Shown: positions 42,621-51,618 of the stretch, one piece after another
Position numbering within the stretch: the first letter of the stretch is position 1
Layout: the number at the start of each line of letters is the position of its first letter
Assembly (NCBI GenBank): GCA_951813295.1
Contig: CATOTI010000002.1
Span: 4,164,522 to 4,228,521 of the forward strand
Length of the DNA: 64,000 nt
Reading direction: 5' to 3'
From: an uncultured Pseudomonadales bacterium
GTDB taxonomy: Bacteria > Pseudomonadota > Gammaproteobacteria > Pseudomonadales > Azotimanducaceae
Position numbers and translations under genes: made by a program
Notes under the pieces: generated by a model
The model's database searches: none
Told to the model about the DNA's origin: nothing
Seen by the model: the letters and a program-made list of their open reading frames with translations, nothing else

Positions 42621-45518
42621 TCAAGATCCGAAGCGGTACCGGAGCTTCACCACCAGGACGTCGATGATCGGTTCGCTCAGGGCGTCGACCAGGAGTGAGC
42701 CGAAATCGTCGTCGATGCGGTTGTCGAGATTCGAGCCGCGCGTGTAGACGACGAAGAGATCCGACAGCGGCCCGATTTCCCAGCGATAGCGGGCCTGGGC
42801 GGTCATCCGCGAGATCGTGAAATCGTCGGTTCCCGCCGACGGATCCTTGAGGCGCGTGATGAGCGATCCGGCCGATTCCGGCACCAGGTAGAAATCCTCC
42901 TCGTCGGCGGTGATCCCTGCCCATTGCATCGTCAGGCGGAATTGCTGCTTCGCTGTGATGAAGTAGTCGACCGCGAGGCGCGGCTGCAGGTCAGTGCCGC
43001 TGAACGTCGTGAAATCGCGGTCCCCCTGATGCACGAGCCAGCCATTGAGCTTGCGCCAACGGAAGTCGAAATCGAGTGAGAACCGGTCGATGGGACGGTA
43101 GGTGAAGCCGAGGTCAGCAAAAATGGTCGCGTCGCCAAGGTCTTCGGACCGTGCCCCGCCTTGTACGGACCAGGAGAACTTGCGCGCCGAGTTCGTACCG
43201 AAGGAGACATAACCCATGTAGCCCGGGTCGCGTCGATACGTGCCGTTGCCTCGGCTGTTGCGGTCATCCCATACGCCGGGGAACCAGTCGATTTCGGCAC
43301 GAATCTCGTTGCGGTTGTTCAGCAGAAACGTACCGAACGCGCCGAGAAATCCGTTGGTGATCTGCTGATCGGTGTTCTGCGACGCTTGCGCGAAGAGGCC
43401 GATCCGGCGGCTGCGAAGCCAGCTCGGGAGACCGCGCGACGTGCTCTCGAAGTAGCGGTACTTCAAGCTGATGTCGTCGTTGCGTCGGATGAAACCGAGA
43501 TCGTCGATATCGAGGTTTTCGTCGATCGCGTCAATCGATAGTCGGTGCGTCTTGCCGGTCGATGGCGTCCAGTTCACGTCGGTGAACATGCCGTAGCCGT
43601 CGACTTCGGTGTCGGACGCTATGAGCTGGGAGTCGACCGACCAGCGACCGCCGGCGGATAGCCAGTGCGCATCGACACCGTGCACGTAAGCGTCGCCTTT
43701 CGGCGTGAGGGCTGCCGTGCCGAGATAGCCGATCGACTGACGTCCGTTACCGCTGCGCTCGTAGAGCACGCGCGCGATGTGGAAGTCGCGACCGTCGGCT
43801 GTAATCGTGCGTGGATCGCCGGTGGCGATGTCGCGCCCGTCGAGTTCCGCTTCGCGCTCGAACGCCGTGAGAACGCCGTATCGCAAGCCGCCCGCGGAAC
43901 CGACCAGCTTGGCGGCGCCGACGAGTTCGGTCGGCTTGCTCTGCTCGACCCCCTCGACGTCGACATCGTCCGGGATCTCGGCATGTCTCGGTGCACCGCC
44001 GATGCGGCGCGTGTTCAGAAGCGTCGTCGGCTCGAGCGTGAACGTGTTCGGCGCCGCCCGTCCGCCGCTACCGCCCGGTCCGCCGCCTGTGCGTGGATTC
44101 GATCGTGGTGAGGTAACGAAGACCTCCGTTCCCTCGAGGAAGAAGAGACGTTTCTCCGGAAAGAACGTCTCGAACGCGGTGAGGTTGACGACGACATCGT
44201 CGGATTCCACTGCGCCGAAATCGGGATTGATCGTCGCCGTGAGCTGTAGATTCGACGTGGGTCGCCACGACAGGTCGACGCCCGCGCGTGCCTCGGTCTC
44301 GCTCTTGATTTCATCGGCCGTGGCGGACGCATAGGGGAATGCTTCCCATTGCATCCGGGGGTTGATGTCCTGGAGATCCATGGGCTGCAGCGCGGACAAG
44401 AAGCGCGCTGAACCGAACGGCAGCGCGGGCCAGCCGTGGCGTTCGTCTAGATAGGCGACCTTACGGTTCACCCAGAAGTTCATCTGTCGGGTGGGGCCGC
44501 TGCTCGGCATCGAAATGATGCCCCAGGGGATGAAGATCTCGGCGCTCCAACCGTCGGCTGTTTGGGTCGACTCGCCGACCCAGGCGCCATCCCATTGATT
44601 CGTGAAGCTTCGTTCAGGGGCGACTTTGCCGTCCATCTTGGCGCCGCCGAGGTTGATCACGAACCAGAATCCGTAAAGACCTTCGCCGGACGTGTCGAGC
44701 GTGATGCCGAAACTGTCGCGATTGATGTATTCATCGCGTGCCGACAACCGCTGAACGAGCGTATCGGTCGGTTGCTCCATCACCGCGGAAACGTACAGGC
44801 CGGCGTCGGAGTAGAGGAAGCGGGTGACAGTGCTGTGCCCCGGTTGCGCGAGCGTGTCGGGATCCATCACCAGCATGTTGTCGTACGCGATCGCGTTCGA
44901 CCAAGCGGCTTCATCGACCGAACCGTCGAGCTTGATATCAGTGCGATTGACGCGCGCGAGCGTGATGCTCGATTCGGGGTCTTCGGTGACGAGGGAGCCC
45001 GGCGACATGCGCACCGGGATTCGCTCCGTCTTGGGTGCGGGCGTCCGGACGACCGATGGTGTTGCTTCGCGCGCAGGCGCCGGGCGCATGGCTTTGGCCG
45101 GTTGTTCTGGTGCGGTGGGGCGTGGCGTGCGAGCCGGTCGCGTCGCGACCGCCGACGGCTTCGCTTTCGTCATGCCGGGCCGGGGATCGGCAGGCCCCGG
45201 TAGGAACCAGGTGTCACGGAAACCGTTCGCGCGTGCGCTCTCGACGAGGGCCCGCGCATTCACGTCGTCGCTGACGGGTCCGAGCACGCGGTAATAGCGC
45301 CGCCCCGCAACCGTTGCTTCGACGACTTGGACATCGATGCCGAGGCGCGTGCGAACGGCTTCAGCTTGCTGGCGGGCGAGTTCGGCCTGCACGTAGCTGC
45401 CGAATACGGGCGAACCCGCGGCGTGTGCGGGGATCGAGACGGTCGCCATGAAGACGCCGAGCGAGAGCGCGAGAAGGAGCTGCTTCACGAGAGGGGGAGT
45501 GCGTCGGGTAATCCGCAA
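42621..45518 (-). CDS. Outer-membrane protein: SPOR domain, CBM9-like domain and DUF5916 barrel
   Basis: A 965-residue exported protein. After the signal peptide (cut after AHA, about residue 33) residues of about 37-105 form a SPOR-type domain (GSYVQAELARQQAEAVR, then RRYYRVLGPVSDD). A Pro-rich linker of about 75 residues follows. Residues of about 185-380 are a CBM9/DOMON-like beta-sandwich (DIKLDGSVDEAAWSNA, GWSAEIFIPW), and from about 390 to the C-terminus lies a DUF5916 region rich in alternating aromatic strands, predicted to be an outer-membrane beta-barrel. The last residue set KLRYRFGS has Phe near the end, as in barrel proteins. TTG is the only start found upstream of the signal peptide and is uncertain. 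Confidence 0.82.
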   Translation of the reverse strand: MRITRRTPPLVKQLLLALSLGVFMATVSIPAHAAGSPVFGSYVQAELARQQAEAVRTRLGIDVQVVEATVAGRRYYRVLGPVSDDVNARALVESARANGFRDTWFLPGPADPRPGMTKAKPSAVATRPARTPRPTAPEQPAKAMRPAPAREATPSVVRTPAPKTERIPVRMSPGSLVTEDPESSITLARVNRTDIKLDGSVDEAAWSNAIAYDNMLVMDPDTLAQPGHSTVTRFLYSDAGLYVSAVMEQPTDTLVQRLSARDEYINRDSFGITLDTSGEGLYGFWFVINLGGAKMDGKVAPERSFTNQWDGAWVGESTQTADGWSAEIFIPWGIISMPSSGPTRQMNFWVNRKVAYLDERHGWPALPFGSARFLSALQPMDLQDINPRMQWEAFPYASATADEIKSETEARAGVDLSWRPTSNLQLTATINPDFGAVESDDVVVNLTAFETFFPEKRLFFLEGTEVFVTSPRSNPRTGGGPGGSGGRAAPNTFTLEPTTLLNTRRIGGAPRHAEIPDDVDVEGVEQSKPTELVGAAKLVGSAGGLRYGVLTAFEREAELDGRDIATGDPRTITADGRDFHIARVLYERSGNGRQSIGYLGTAALTPKGDAYVHGVDAHWLSAGGRWSVDSQLIASDTEVDGYGMFTDVNWTPSTGKTHRLSIDAIDENLDIDDLGFIRRNDDISLKYRYFESTSRGLPSWLRSRRIGLFAQASQNTDQQITNGFLGAFGTFLLNNRNEIRAEIDWFPGVWDDRNSRGNGTYRRDPGYMGYVSFGTNSARKFSWSVQGGARSEDLGDATIFADLGFTYRPIDRFSLDFDFRWRKLNGWLVHQGDRDFTTFSGTDLQPRLAVDYFITAKQQFRLTMQWAGITADEEDFYLVPESAGSLITRLKDPSAGTDDFTISRMTAQARYRWEIGPLSDLFVVYTRGSNLDNRIDDDFGSLLVDALSEPIIDVLVVKLRYRFGS

Positions 45519-45630
45519 GTTTAAGGGAAAAGCGCTGCCGAGCGCATCCGAACGATGCGGTCGAAAGCCGTTTGTCCGATAAAACGGGCATGTGGTTGCC
45601 GACGATCGACGACGATTTGCGCGCCTGGAT

Positions 45631-45653
45631 AGCCGGGCTCGATACTCCCGGCT
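45631..45653. repeat. Short inverted repeat upstream of the PPOX-like gene
   Basis: AGCCGGG-ctcgatact-CCCGGCT is a perfect 7-base inverted repeat with a nine-base loop, 13 to 22 bases before the start codons at 45667 and 45676. It could form an RNA hairpin in the leader or be a binding site. No T run follows. Confidence 0.35.
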
Positions 45654-45666
45654 TTGCTAGCACGGG

Positions 45667-46107
45667 ATGCTCTCGATGAACCTCAAGATGACGAAATCGG
45701 AACGTGAAGCGTTCCTTGCCGGACTCCACGTCGGCGTCCTAGCGATCGATCGTGGCACTGAGGCGGCACGGGGCCCGCTGGCCGTGCCGATCTGGTACGA
45801 CTACGAGCCGGGCGGTGACGTCTGGATGATCACGGGCACTGAATCGATCAAGTACGATCTACTGAAAGCCGCCGGTCGCGCCACGTTCTGTGTCCAGGAG
45901 GAGGCGGCTCCCTACAGCTACGTGGCGATCGACGGGCCGGTCGAGTTTTCCCAAGCGACGAACGATCAGCTGCTGCACATGGCGACCCGCTATCTGGGCG
46001 CGGAACAAGGGGCTGAGTACGCCGCGCAAGGCACGGGCGGCGGCATGATGATCGCTTCGATCAAGACCGAAACCTGGAACACGATCGACTACTCGAAGCG
46101 CGGTTGA
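45667..46107 (+). CDS. Pyridoxamine 5'-phosphate oxidase-fold (FMN/F420-binding) protein
   Basis: A 146-residue split-barrel flavin-binding protein: MTKSEREAFLAGLHVGVLAI at the N-terminus, AVPIWYDYEPGGDVWMIT and the LLKAAGRATFCVQEE block are typical of PPOX-like proteins that bind FMN, F420 or heme. It is too short to be PdxH and lacks its PLP-site pattern. ATG 45667 and ATG 45676 are both in frame; neither has a strong ribosome site. The start at 45676 overlaps the stop of a 29-codon upstream frame as ATGA. It is divergent from the outer-membrane gene. Confidence 0.85.
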   Translation: MLSMNLKMTKSEREAFLAGLHVGVLAIDRGTEAARGPLAVPIWYDYEPGGDVWMITGTESIKYDLLKAAGRATFCVQEEAAPYSYVAIDGPVEFSQATNDQLLHMATRYLGAEQGAEYAAQGTGGGMMIASIKTETWNTIDYSKRG

Positions 46108-46115
46108 CGCGCCGG

Positions 46116-46853
46116 CTAACCCTTTCTGAACTGCGCCAGGCGCTCGCTCAGATCGGGACCTGCGCCGGGGCTGTTCGCTCGCTCGAAATCGAGCGCTTCA
46201 TCGAGGCCACGATTGACGCCCGCGTTGACGAGCATCTTGTCGGCGCGCAGCGTAAACCAGGAGTTTTCGAGGAACGATTTCGCCATGGTGAGGGTCGCGC
46301 TCGCGAGTTCGTCGTCGGCCACCACCTGATTGGCGAGTCCGATCTCGACGGCCTCGGCGCCGCTGACGACACGCCCGGAGAACATCATCTCTTTGGCGCG
46401 CAAAACGCCCACGCGGCGGGGCAATCGTTGACTCATCCCCCAGGTCGGTGACATGGCCCAGCGACCGTGCGTATCGGCTAGCCGCGCTCCTTCGGCACAG
46501 ACCATCAGATCGCAGCCGAGTGCCAGCTCGAGCGCGCCCGTGTAGCAGTGGCCTTGAACGGACGCGATCACCGGTTGTGGTAAATGCTCGATAGCGTCGA
46601 TCGTTTCGGCCTGAAAGTGCCGGCTCGGTGCCCGTTCGCCGCGTGATATCGCGCCGAGGTCGTTGCCCGCGGAGAACGAACGGCCGTTGCCGCGCAGGAT
46701 CACGCAACCGATCGATTCCGTCTCGCCCGCGATGTGATCGACGTGTTCGCGGAGCTCCTCGAACATCGGCGGAGAGAGCGCGTTCAGCGATTCCGGTCGA
46801 TTGAGGGTGAGCGTCGCTATGCCTTCGGCCGCCGTGTATTCCACCAACGCCAT
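46116..46853 (-). CDS. Enoyl-CoA hydratase/isomerase family protein
   Basis: A 245-residue crotonase-fold enzyme. NRPESLNAL and RSFSAGNDLGAI (oxyanion hole) are conserved, and VQGHCYTGALELALGCD is the CoA-site helix. The first catalytic Glu of classical hydratases is replaced around THGRWAMSP, and the second region GAEAVEIGLANQVV is standard, so the exact reaction (hydration, isomerisation or other) is open. The start at 46853 follows AAGGAT. It is 38 bases downstream of the LLM gene on the same strand. Confidence 0.9.
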   Translation of the reverse strand: MALVEYTAAEGIATLTLNRPESLNALSPPMFEELREHVDHIAGETESIGCVILRGNGRSFSAGNDLGAISRGERAPSRHFQAETIDAIEHLPQPVIASVQGHCYTGALELALGCDLMVCAEGARLADTHGRWAMSPTWGMSQRLPRRVGVLRAKEMMFSGRVVSGAEAVEIGLANQVVADDELASATLTMAKSFLENSWFTLRADKMLVNAGVNRGLDEALDFERANSPGAGPDLSERLAQFRKG

Positions 46854-46891
46854 GATCTGATCCTTGTGTCCTAGTTCTTGTTCTTGTCGAT

Positions 46892-47755
46892 TCAGTCGGC
46901 GAAGTCGCCGGCGACTTCCCACCAGCGCTTGATCGCGTCGACGTGATCGGCCGGGGAGGCGAGTGAGGCGTTCATCGTGACGCATGCCGTATGCGTGACG
47001 CCCAGATCCTGGAGCCCCTTCAGACGATCCCGCGTTTTCTCGCCCGAATCCCCCAGTGGCAGCATGCATTCGATGCCGATGTCGTCGGGATTGCGGCCGT
47101 GTTGGGTGGCGACCTCACGCACGGTCGCGAGTTGCTCGCCGAGGTTTTCGTTGAAGAATGGAAACCAACCGTCGGCGATACGCCCGACTCGATTGATGAC
47201 CTGCGGTGCCATTCCACCCAGCCAGACGGGGATCATCCGTGTGGGCAACGGATTGATCCCAGCCGCGTCGATCTTGTGCCAACGGCCGTCGTAATCGATC
47301 ACGTCGTTCGCCCAGAGCTTGCGCATGAGGTCGATCTGCTCTTCGGAACGAATACCGCGATCGGCGAAGTTCTCACCCAGTGCCTCGTACTCGACGGCGT
47401 TCCAGCCCGTGCCGACCCCGAGCCGCAGGCGTCCCCGCGTGAGCACGTCGACGTTGGCGGCCTGCTTGGCGACCAGGGCCGTCTGGCGCTGGCCGAGAAT
47501 GATGACGGCGGTCACGAGTTCGAGGGTCGTCGTGAGCGCGCCCAGATAGCTGAAGAGTACGAACGGTTCGTGGAACAGGCTCTCGGAAGTATATGGCCCT
47601 TGCCAATCGGGGCGGGCCGCCGTGCTGGCGCCGAGCACGTGATCGTAGGCGATCAGGTGGTCGTAGCCGGTTGCCTCGGCCGTGGTGGCGAACTGCGCGA
47701 CCGCGTCGGGGTCGGCCGTGATCTCGGTCTGGGGAAAGACGACGCCGATCTTCAT
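46892..47755 (-). CDS. LLM-class F420-dependent-type oxidoreductase
   Basis: A 287-residue luciferase-like barrel protein: IGVVFPQTEI, YDHLIAYDHV, LELVTAVIILGQRQTALVAKQ and RLRLGVGTGWN are characteristic, followed by WLGGMAPQVINRVGRIADGWFP. The set matches the TIGR03619-like group of F420- or FMN-dependent oxidoreductases. It precedes an enoyl-CoA hydratase on the same strand (38 bases) and is divergent from the polysaccharide deacetylase. Cofactor and substrate are not determined. Confidence 0.9.
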   Translation of the reverse strand: MKIGVVFPQTEITADPDAVAQFATTAEATGYDHLIAYDHVLGASTAARPDWQGPYTSESLFHEPFVLFSYLGALTTTLELVTAVIILGQRQTALVAKQAANVDVLTRGRLRLGVGTGWNAVEYEALGENFADRGIRSEEQIDLMRKLWANDVIDYDGRWHKIDAAGINPLPTRMIPVWLGGMAPQVINRVGRIADGWFPFFNENLGEQLATVREVATQHGRNPDDIGIECMLPLGDSGEKTRDRLKGLQDLGVTHTACVTMNASLASPADHVDAIKRWWEVAGDFAD

Positions 47756-47877
47756 GGGTGCGGATCCTTTTTGGTTCTCGAGCGTGAGTGCCGAACGATA
47801 GCGCAGTTGCGCACGGATCCTCGCGGAAGTCGGCGAAGCGGGCCATCATCACCGCTAAAGGCCTAGGGATCTCGCAC

Positions 47878-48726
47878 GTGGCGGATAAAAAGCATCTGGT
47901 TTGCCTGACCTTCGATTTCGACACGGTGTCGATTTGGCTCGCGCAGGGGCGGACGAGCCCGACCTTCATTTCACGTGGAGAGTTCGGTGTGGTCGGCGCC
48001 GAGCGGCTGCTTGCGCTGTTCAGCCGGATGGGTCTCAGCACCACCTGGTTCATCCCGGGTCTCACGATCGATACCTATCCGGACGCGTGTCGCGCGGTCG
48101 CGGATGCGGGTCACGAGGTTGGCCATCACGGCTACGATCATGTGACGCCTCGATCGCTCGAGCGTGCCGAGGAAGCTGATCAGCTCGCGCGTGGCAACGC
48201 GGCAATCGAGACCATCGCTGGCAGACCCGCGCGCGGCTATCGCTCGCCGGCGTGGGATCTCTCCGATCATTCGGCCGATTTATTGCTCGAGGCGGGTTTC
48301 GTCTACGACTCAAGCCTCATGGGACACGACTACCTGCCGTATCAGGTGCGCCGGGGCGACGTGGTCGAGGTCGGCAAACCCGTGAGGTTCGGTGAGGACA
48401 CGCCGCTGATCGAGCTACCCGTCAGTTGGTCGCTCGACGACTACCCGCATTTCGAACCCACGCGTTCGGGTGGGTTGATGAACGCGGACGCCGTGTTCGA
48501 CAACTGGTTCAACGACTTCATCTACATGCGCGACGAATACGACTTCGGTGTGATGACGACGACGTGTCATCCGTTCGTCATCGGTCGCGGCCATCGCATG
48601 CGGGCGTTCGAACGCTTCATCGAGCGCATTCGCGACGAAGGTGCGGTGTTCGTCACCTGTGAAGAAGCGTGTGCCGAATACGCCGCGCGAACGGCGGCGC
48701 AGGCGACCCGGGCGACTGCCGGCTAG
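47878..48726 (+). CDS. Polysaccharide deacetylase (NodB homology) family protein
   Basis: A 282-residue carbohydrate-esterase-4 fold protein without a signal peptide. The catalytic Asp motif is TFDFD (Asp13 and Asp15), the metal pair is His84 and His88 in GHHGYDH, and RGYRSPAWDLSD is motif 3. A long insertion carries PVSWSLDDYPHFE. This cytoplasmic branch includes amidohydrolases acting on small imides or allantoin as well as true deacetylases, so the substrate may not be a polysaccharide. GTG 47878 follows AGGGAT. It shares CTAG with the CMD gene. Confidence 0.88.
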   Translation: MADKKHLVCLTFDFDTVSIWLAQGRTSPTFISRGEFGVVGAERLLALFSRMGLSTTWFIPGLTIDTYPDACRAVADAGHEVGHHGYDHVTPRSLERAEEADQLARGNAAIETIAGRPARGYRSPAWDLSDHSADLLLEAGFVYDSSLMGHDYLPYQVRRGDVVEVGKPVRFGEDTPLIELPVSWSLDDYPHFEPTRSGGLMNADAVFDNWFNDFIYMRDEYDFGVMTTTCHPFVIGRGHRMRAFERFIERIRDEGAVFVTCEEACAEYAARTAAQATRATAG

Positions 48727-49091
48727 CTCTTCTCCTGCGCTTCGGTATCGCGCGCGTCGAACACCTCTTTGGCGACGTGCATGCCTTCGACGCTGGTCGG
48801 AAAACCGCCGTAGATCGCGAGGTGCAGGATCGCCTCCGAGATCTCTTCGCGCGTCAGCCCATTATCGAGCGCCTGGCCGATATGGATGCGCAACTCGTTC
48901 GGGCGGTAGAGCACGGTGAGTGCTGCGACCGTGATCAGACTTCGATCACGTCGCGACAGACCGTCGCGGACCCAGACACCGTTGGTGACCGAGTCGATGA
49001 TCATCTTGCCCCAGTCGTCGCGGATCTCGTCGGGCGTCGGCAGCATGTCGGTGATGCGCCGCGCGATTTCGAGTTTTCGTTCTTCGTCCAT
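48723..49091 (-). CDS. Carboxymuconolactone decarboxylase family protein
   Basis: A 122-residue all-alpha protein of the CMD family: LSRRDRSLITVAALTVLYRPNELRIHIGQAL, in shorter pieces SRRDRSLITVAALT and ELRIHIGQALDNGLT, then EEISEAILHLAIYGG. The CxxC of AhpD-type members is absent, so it is closer to gamma-carboxymuconolactone decarboxylases, which act on beta-ketoadipate-pathway lactones; a different acid may be the real substrate. It lies 18 bases downstream of the thioesterase. Confidence 0.9.
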   Translation of the reverse strand: MDEERKLEIARRITDMLPTPDEIRDDWGKMIIDSVTNGVWVRDGLSRRDRSLITVAALTVLYRPNELRIHIGQALDNGLTREEISEAILHLAIYGGFPTSVEGMHVAKEVFDARDTEAQEKS

Positions 49092-49109
49092 TACTGATTC
49101 CTTCTCGAT

Positions 49110-49538
49110 CTAGCGCGGGTCGCGGATGGTGACGGTGCCTTGTGCAACCGCGGCGGTGCGGTCGTCGTTCGTGACGTCGATCCTGACGACGGCTTGCGTG
49201 CGGGTCATGTTGATGATCGTGGCGGTCGCTTCGATCGTGCCGCCGCTCACCGGTGCGGTCAGGTTGATCTTGAACTCGGTCGTAGCGGCCCATTGGCCTT
49301 TGCTCATCGCCGGATAACAGACGCAGCCGAGCATGTGATCGCATAGCGCGGAAAGCACGCCGCCGTGCATGTTGCCGAAGGCAGTGATGAGTTCGTCGCG
49401 AACTTCGAGTCGCCCGGTCATCGTGCCGGGCCCGGCTTCCGTGATCTCGATGCCGAGAAACCCCGGCAATCCGTCGCCCGCGCCGCCGGCTTTGAATCGT
49501 TCGGCCACCTTTTCGCTGAATGCGATCTCTCTCGCCAT
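49110..49538 (-). CDS. PaaI-type hotdog-fold thioesterase
   Basis: A 142-residue hotdog protein: GFLGIEITEAGPGTMTG, then ITAFGNMHGGVLSALCDHMLG (the MHGG helix with a catalytic acidic residue) and TTEFKINLTAPVSGG. It should hydrolyse aryl- or acyl-CoA thioesters as a tetramer. It sits between the zinc alcohol dehydrogenase and the CMD gene, all on the minus strand, with spacings of 27 and 18 bases, which looks like a small catabolic operon. Confidence 0.92.
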   Translation of the reverse strand: MAREIAFSEKVAERFKAGGAGDGLPGFLGIEITEAGPGTMTGRLEVRDELITAFGNMHGGVLSALCDHMLGCVCYPAMSKGQWAATTEFKINLTAPVSGGTIEATATIINMTRTQAVVRIDVTNDDRTAAVAQGTVTIRDPR

Positions 49539-49565
49539 GGTCTTGTCCTTCTCTTGTTGGGTCGG

Positions 49566-50660
49566 CTATTTCGGGGGAATGAGGCACGAGTGGATGGACT
49601 CGTCACCATCGACTTCACGTCCGAGGGTACGAATCGCAAGGTCCGCCTCCTCGAGGTCGAAATCATGCGTATGCATTTCGGTAATCGGCGAGCGTCCGGA
49701 TTCGATCATCCGAATCGCGCTTCGGTATCCCGACGACGTCACGCCGATCGCGCCCTGGATGTTGATCTCCTTCAGGACGATGTAGTCCGAGACGAAATCG
49801 TCGACGGCCTTCATGCCTTTGACGCCCGCGAGGACGACGCGCCCGCCGGGGCGCACCATGTGGATCGCGTCACGCACGGGCTCGGTCGCGAACGCACTCA
49901 CGTCCACCACGATGTCGGCGCCGCCGTTGGTCAGCTCTTTGACACGCCGGACCGCGTTCTCGTTCTCGACATCGATCGTGTCGTCCGCGCCGAAGCGACG
50001 TGCAAGCGCGAGCTTGTCGCGATCGGCCTCGAGTCCGGTGACGATGATCTGAGATGCGCCGGCTTCTTTCGCGGCGATCACGGAAGCAAGGCCCCGCTGG
50101 CCTGGACCCAGGATCACGATGCTGTCACCTGGCGACGTTTGGGGCAGCTCGACCGCCCAGCGGAATCCGGCACCGAGCGGGTTGAACATGACGGCTGTCG
50201 ATGCGGGGATCGATGCGTCCATCTTGTGCACGATGCTGTTCGGATGCAGGAACATGTGCTGCGCGTACGCGCCCCAGAGGCCGGGTTGCTCGGTGAGCGG
50301 GATGTATGAATAGATTCGCCGGTCCCGACAGAGGTGATAGCGACCGCCGAGGCACGGTTGGCAGAAGCGGCACGAGAGCATGGTTTCGAGCGCCACTCGG
50401 TCGCCGACGTCGACACCCCACCGAGCTGCTGCGCGATCGCCGATCTTGGCGATCCGGCCGAGCGGTTCATGGCCGGGGATGACGGGCAGATCCACCTTGA
50501 TCACGCCGTGGTATTGCTCGAGATCGCTGCCGCAGATGCCGCAGGCTTCGAGTTCCAGAATGGCTGAGTCTTCGTCGATATCGGGTATCGGCACGTCCCG
50601 TGCTTCGAGCGCTCGGGGTCCGGTCTGCACCATGGCGAAGGATGATTTCGGCAGCATCAT
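49566..50660 (-). CDS. Zinc-binding alcohol dehydrogenase (medium-chain)
   Basis: A 364-residue MDR enzyme. Catalytic zinc ligands are in CGICGSD and PGHEPLG, the structural zinc cysteines are in CRFCQPCLGGRYHLC, and the NAD-binding turn is ILGPGQRGLAS. The C-terminal half has TGLEADRDKLALARRFGAD, typical of threonine-dehydrogenase/Adh relatives. It opens the minus-strand set with the thioesterase and CMD. The second ATG at 50657 is equally good, as AAGGAG lies six bases before it. Substrate unknown. Confidence 0.92.
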   Translation of the reverse strand: MMLPKSSFAMVQTGPRALEARDVPIPDIDEDSAILELEACGICGSDLEQYHGVIKVDLPVIPGHEPLGRIAKIGDRAAARWGVDVGDRVALETMLSCRFCQPCLGGRYHLCRDRRIYSYIPLTEQPGLWGAYAQHMFLHPNSIVHKMDASIPASTAVMFNPLGAGFRWAVELPQTSPGDSIVILGPGQRGLASVIAAKEAGASQIIVTGLEADRDKLALARRFGADDTIDVENENAVRRVKELTNGGADIVVDVSAFATEPVRDAIHMVRPGGRVVLAGVKGMKAVDDFVSDYIVLKEINIQGAIGVTSSGYRSAIRMIESGRSPITEMHTHDFDLEEADLAIRTLGREVDGDESIHSCLIPPK

Positions 50661-50808
50661 TTGCTCCTTGTGAATGGTCCAGCGCGTTGGCGGCGCAGAG
50701 GACCCGTGACCACAGTCTACGACTCGCGGGATCTCTCGTGGGCGGTGTCAAAGGGACCCGAATCGGCTAAAACAGAGACCTCGGCTGACGTGGCTTTGGG
50801 AGTGCGAC

Positions 50809-51612
50809 GTGGATTTCGAGGGTGAGCTCTACTATTGGAACGAAGAAGGTGCCGAGCCGTTCGACCCGCTGGCGGTGCGAACGACGATTCACGATGCGCG
50901 GCGCGACGGGGTCGACGACGACATCGGCGACTCGACGGGGCGGCTCCTCGACGAAGAGGGATTCCTGCTCGCCCGTGCGCCGTCCAAGGTCGTCGACTGG
51001 TCCGATAAAGACGAAGTGGGCGCCGTCTACTACCCCGAGGCGCTGGCCCTCGTGCAACGGCTCGTACCGGGTGCGGAATTCACGGCGCTGACGAGCCACA
51101 CCTACCGCAAAGAGGAATTCAAAGACCATCACTGGGTGGACGGTATTCAGTACGGCCCGGCCGCGACATTCGTGCACAACGACTACGCCGACTTCGTGAC
51201 GGACGATAAGAAAGCCGTCGTCGAGCGTTGGTCGGATTTCATGGAGATGGGACGCGGCAAACGCGTGATCGGCCTGAACGTCTGGCGATCCGTCACCGAT
51301 GTGCCGCTCGAGCGTTTTCCCCTGGCCGTTTGCGATCGGACCTCTGTCGAGCTCGACGACCTCGTTTACGAGCTCAACCCGAACGCGCCGAAGCCTTTCA
51401 ATGCGCACTACTGCGCGCCGAACCCCGCGCATCGCTGGAACTACTACTCATCGATGACGTCCGACGAGTCGTTGGTCTTCACCACCTACGATTCGCTACC
51501 GCGCGACGAAGGAATGTTTCGACCGACATTGCACACCGCCGTCGCGATACCCGGATCCGACGGACTGGCGCCACGCCGGAGCGTCGAAGTGCGCTTTTTT
51601 GGTGTGCTCTAG
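50809..51612 (+). CDS. CmcJ/NvfI-type non-heme iron oxygenase-like protein
   Basis: A 267-residue protein matching the CmcJ/NvfI family: VHNDYADF (HxD-type metal site), LNVWRSVTDVPLERFPLAVCD and HRWNYYSSMTSDESLVFTTYDS are the conserved blocks, with HTAVAIP near the end. Known relatives include cephamycin CmcJ and fungal 2-oxoglutarate/Fe enzymes for small-molecule tailoring. The reaction here is unknown. GTG 50809 has GGGAG at six bases. It is divergent from the alcohol dehydrogenase and converges on the ATC hydrolase gene (6 bases). Confidence 0.85.
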   Translation: MDFEGELYYWNEEGAEPFDPLAVRTTIHDARRDGVDDDIGDSTGRLLDEEGFLLARAPSKVVDWSDKDEVGAVYYPEALALVQRLVPGAEFTALTSHTYRKEEFKDHHWVDGIQYGPAATFVHNDYADFVTDDKKAVVERWSDFMEMGRGKRVIGLNVWRSVTDVPLERFPLAVCDRTSVELDDLVYELNPNAPKPFNAHYCAPNPAHRWNYYSSMTSDESLVFTTYDSLPRDEGMFRPTLHTAVAIPGSDGLAPRRSVEVRFFGVL

Positions 51613-51618
51613 GCCGAT

